DNA of 7,247 nt from an uncultured Agathobacter sp. (GTDB lineage: Bacteria > Bacillota > Clostridia > Lachnospirales > Lachnospiraceae). The stretch spans positions 1-7,247 of the forward strand of contig CAKRKX010000104.1 in the NCBI GenBank assembly GCA_934358675.1. The letters are read 5' to 3'. Positions 7,194 through 7,247 of this stretch are shown piece after piece. The notes under the pieces were generated by a model. It made no database searches. It worked only from the letters and a program-made list of their open reading frames with translations, and was not told the origin of the DNA. The number at the start of each line of letters is the position of its first letter. Position 1 is the stretch's first letter. A program made the position numbers and the translations under genes.

Positions 7194-7247
7194 CGCAAAA
7201 CCTTTTATAAGTCCTCGCAAATGTTTATAAAACCTTGCGAAAATGGC
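7194..7247. repeat. Degenerate tandem repeat of about 22 bp with an embedded dyad
   Basis: Plus-strand units begin CGCAAA at 7194, CGCAAA at 7216 and CGAAAA at 7238, exactly 22 bp apart, and the third is cut by the window edge. The two whole units share CGCAAA, TTTATAA (7204-7210 and 7224-7230) and a CCT near the end, but match at only about 12 of 22 positions without gaps. A dyad over 7215-7240 has arms TCGCAA and TTGCGA around a central TTTATAAA. It could be a protein-binding site or the edge of a larger intergenic repeat. Confidence 0.5.

Overview
The window carries a housekeeping block that reads entirely on the minus strand. In transcription order, from high to low coordinates, it holds a dNTP triphosphohydrolase of the HD family (dgt), DNA primase (dnaG), the primary sigma factor (rpoD/sigA), a tRNA m1A22 methyltransferase (trmK), a TGS-domain nucleoside/uridine kinase and then the RNase P RNA gene (rnpB). 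The gene order dgt-dnaG-rpoD-trmK, the Gram-positive style of sigma A and TrmK, purine-rich ribosome binding sites and an A-type RNase P RNA point to a Clostridia member of moderate G+C. A Lachnospiraceae-like gut anaerobe is my best guess, from general resemblance and not from a search.

Layout. Positions 7096-7247 are the AT-rich region upstream of dgt. It holds a degenerate 22-bp-period repeat and a 26-bp dyad at the window edge, and no convincing promoter. Positions 590-7095 hold five protein genes with gaps or overlaps of +20, +37, +1 and -14 nt, so they are very probably one operon with translational coupling at its 3' end. A strong intrinsic terminator (512-541) closes it. A separate, well-formed extended -10 promoter (456-485) then starts rnpB, whose 3' end runs off the left edge.

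Function. The block joins replication priming (DnaG), global transcription (RpoD), nucleotide supply (Dgt, nucleoside kinase) and tRNA maturation (TrmK, RNase P). It is the Firmicutes counterpart of the macromolecular synthesis operon, without rpsU and with a nucleoside kinase next to trmK.

No new defence, mobile or biosynthetic system is visible. The points most worth a second look are the expanded P12 arm of the RNase P RNA, which ends in a 42-nt palindromic unit that looks like a dispersed repeat; the operator-like dyad and repeat at 7194-7247; and a 40-residue charged insertion in the sigma factor between regions 1.2 and 2.
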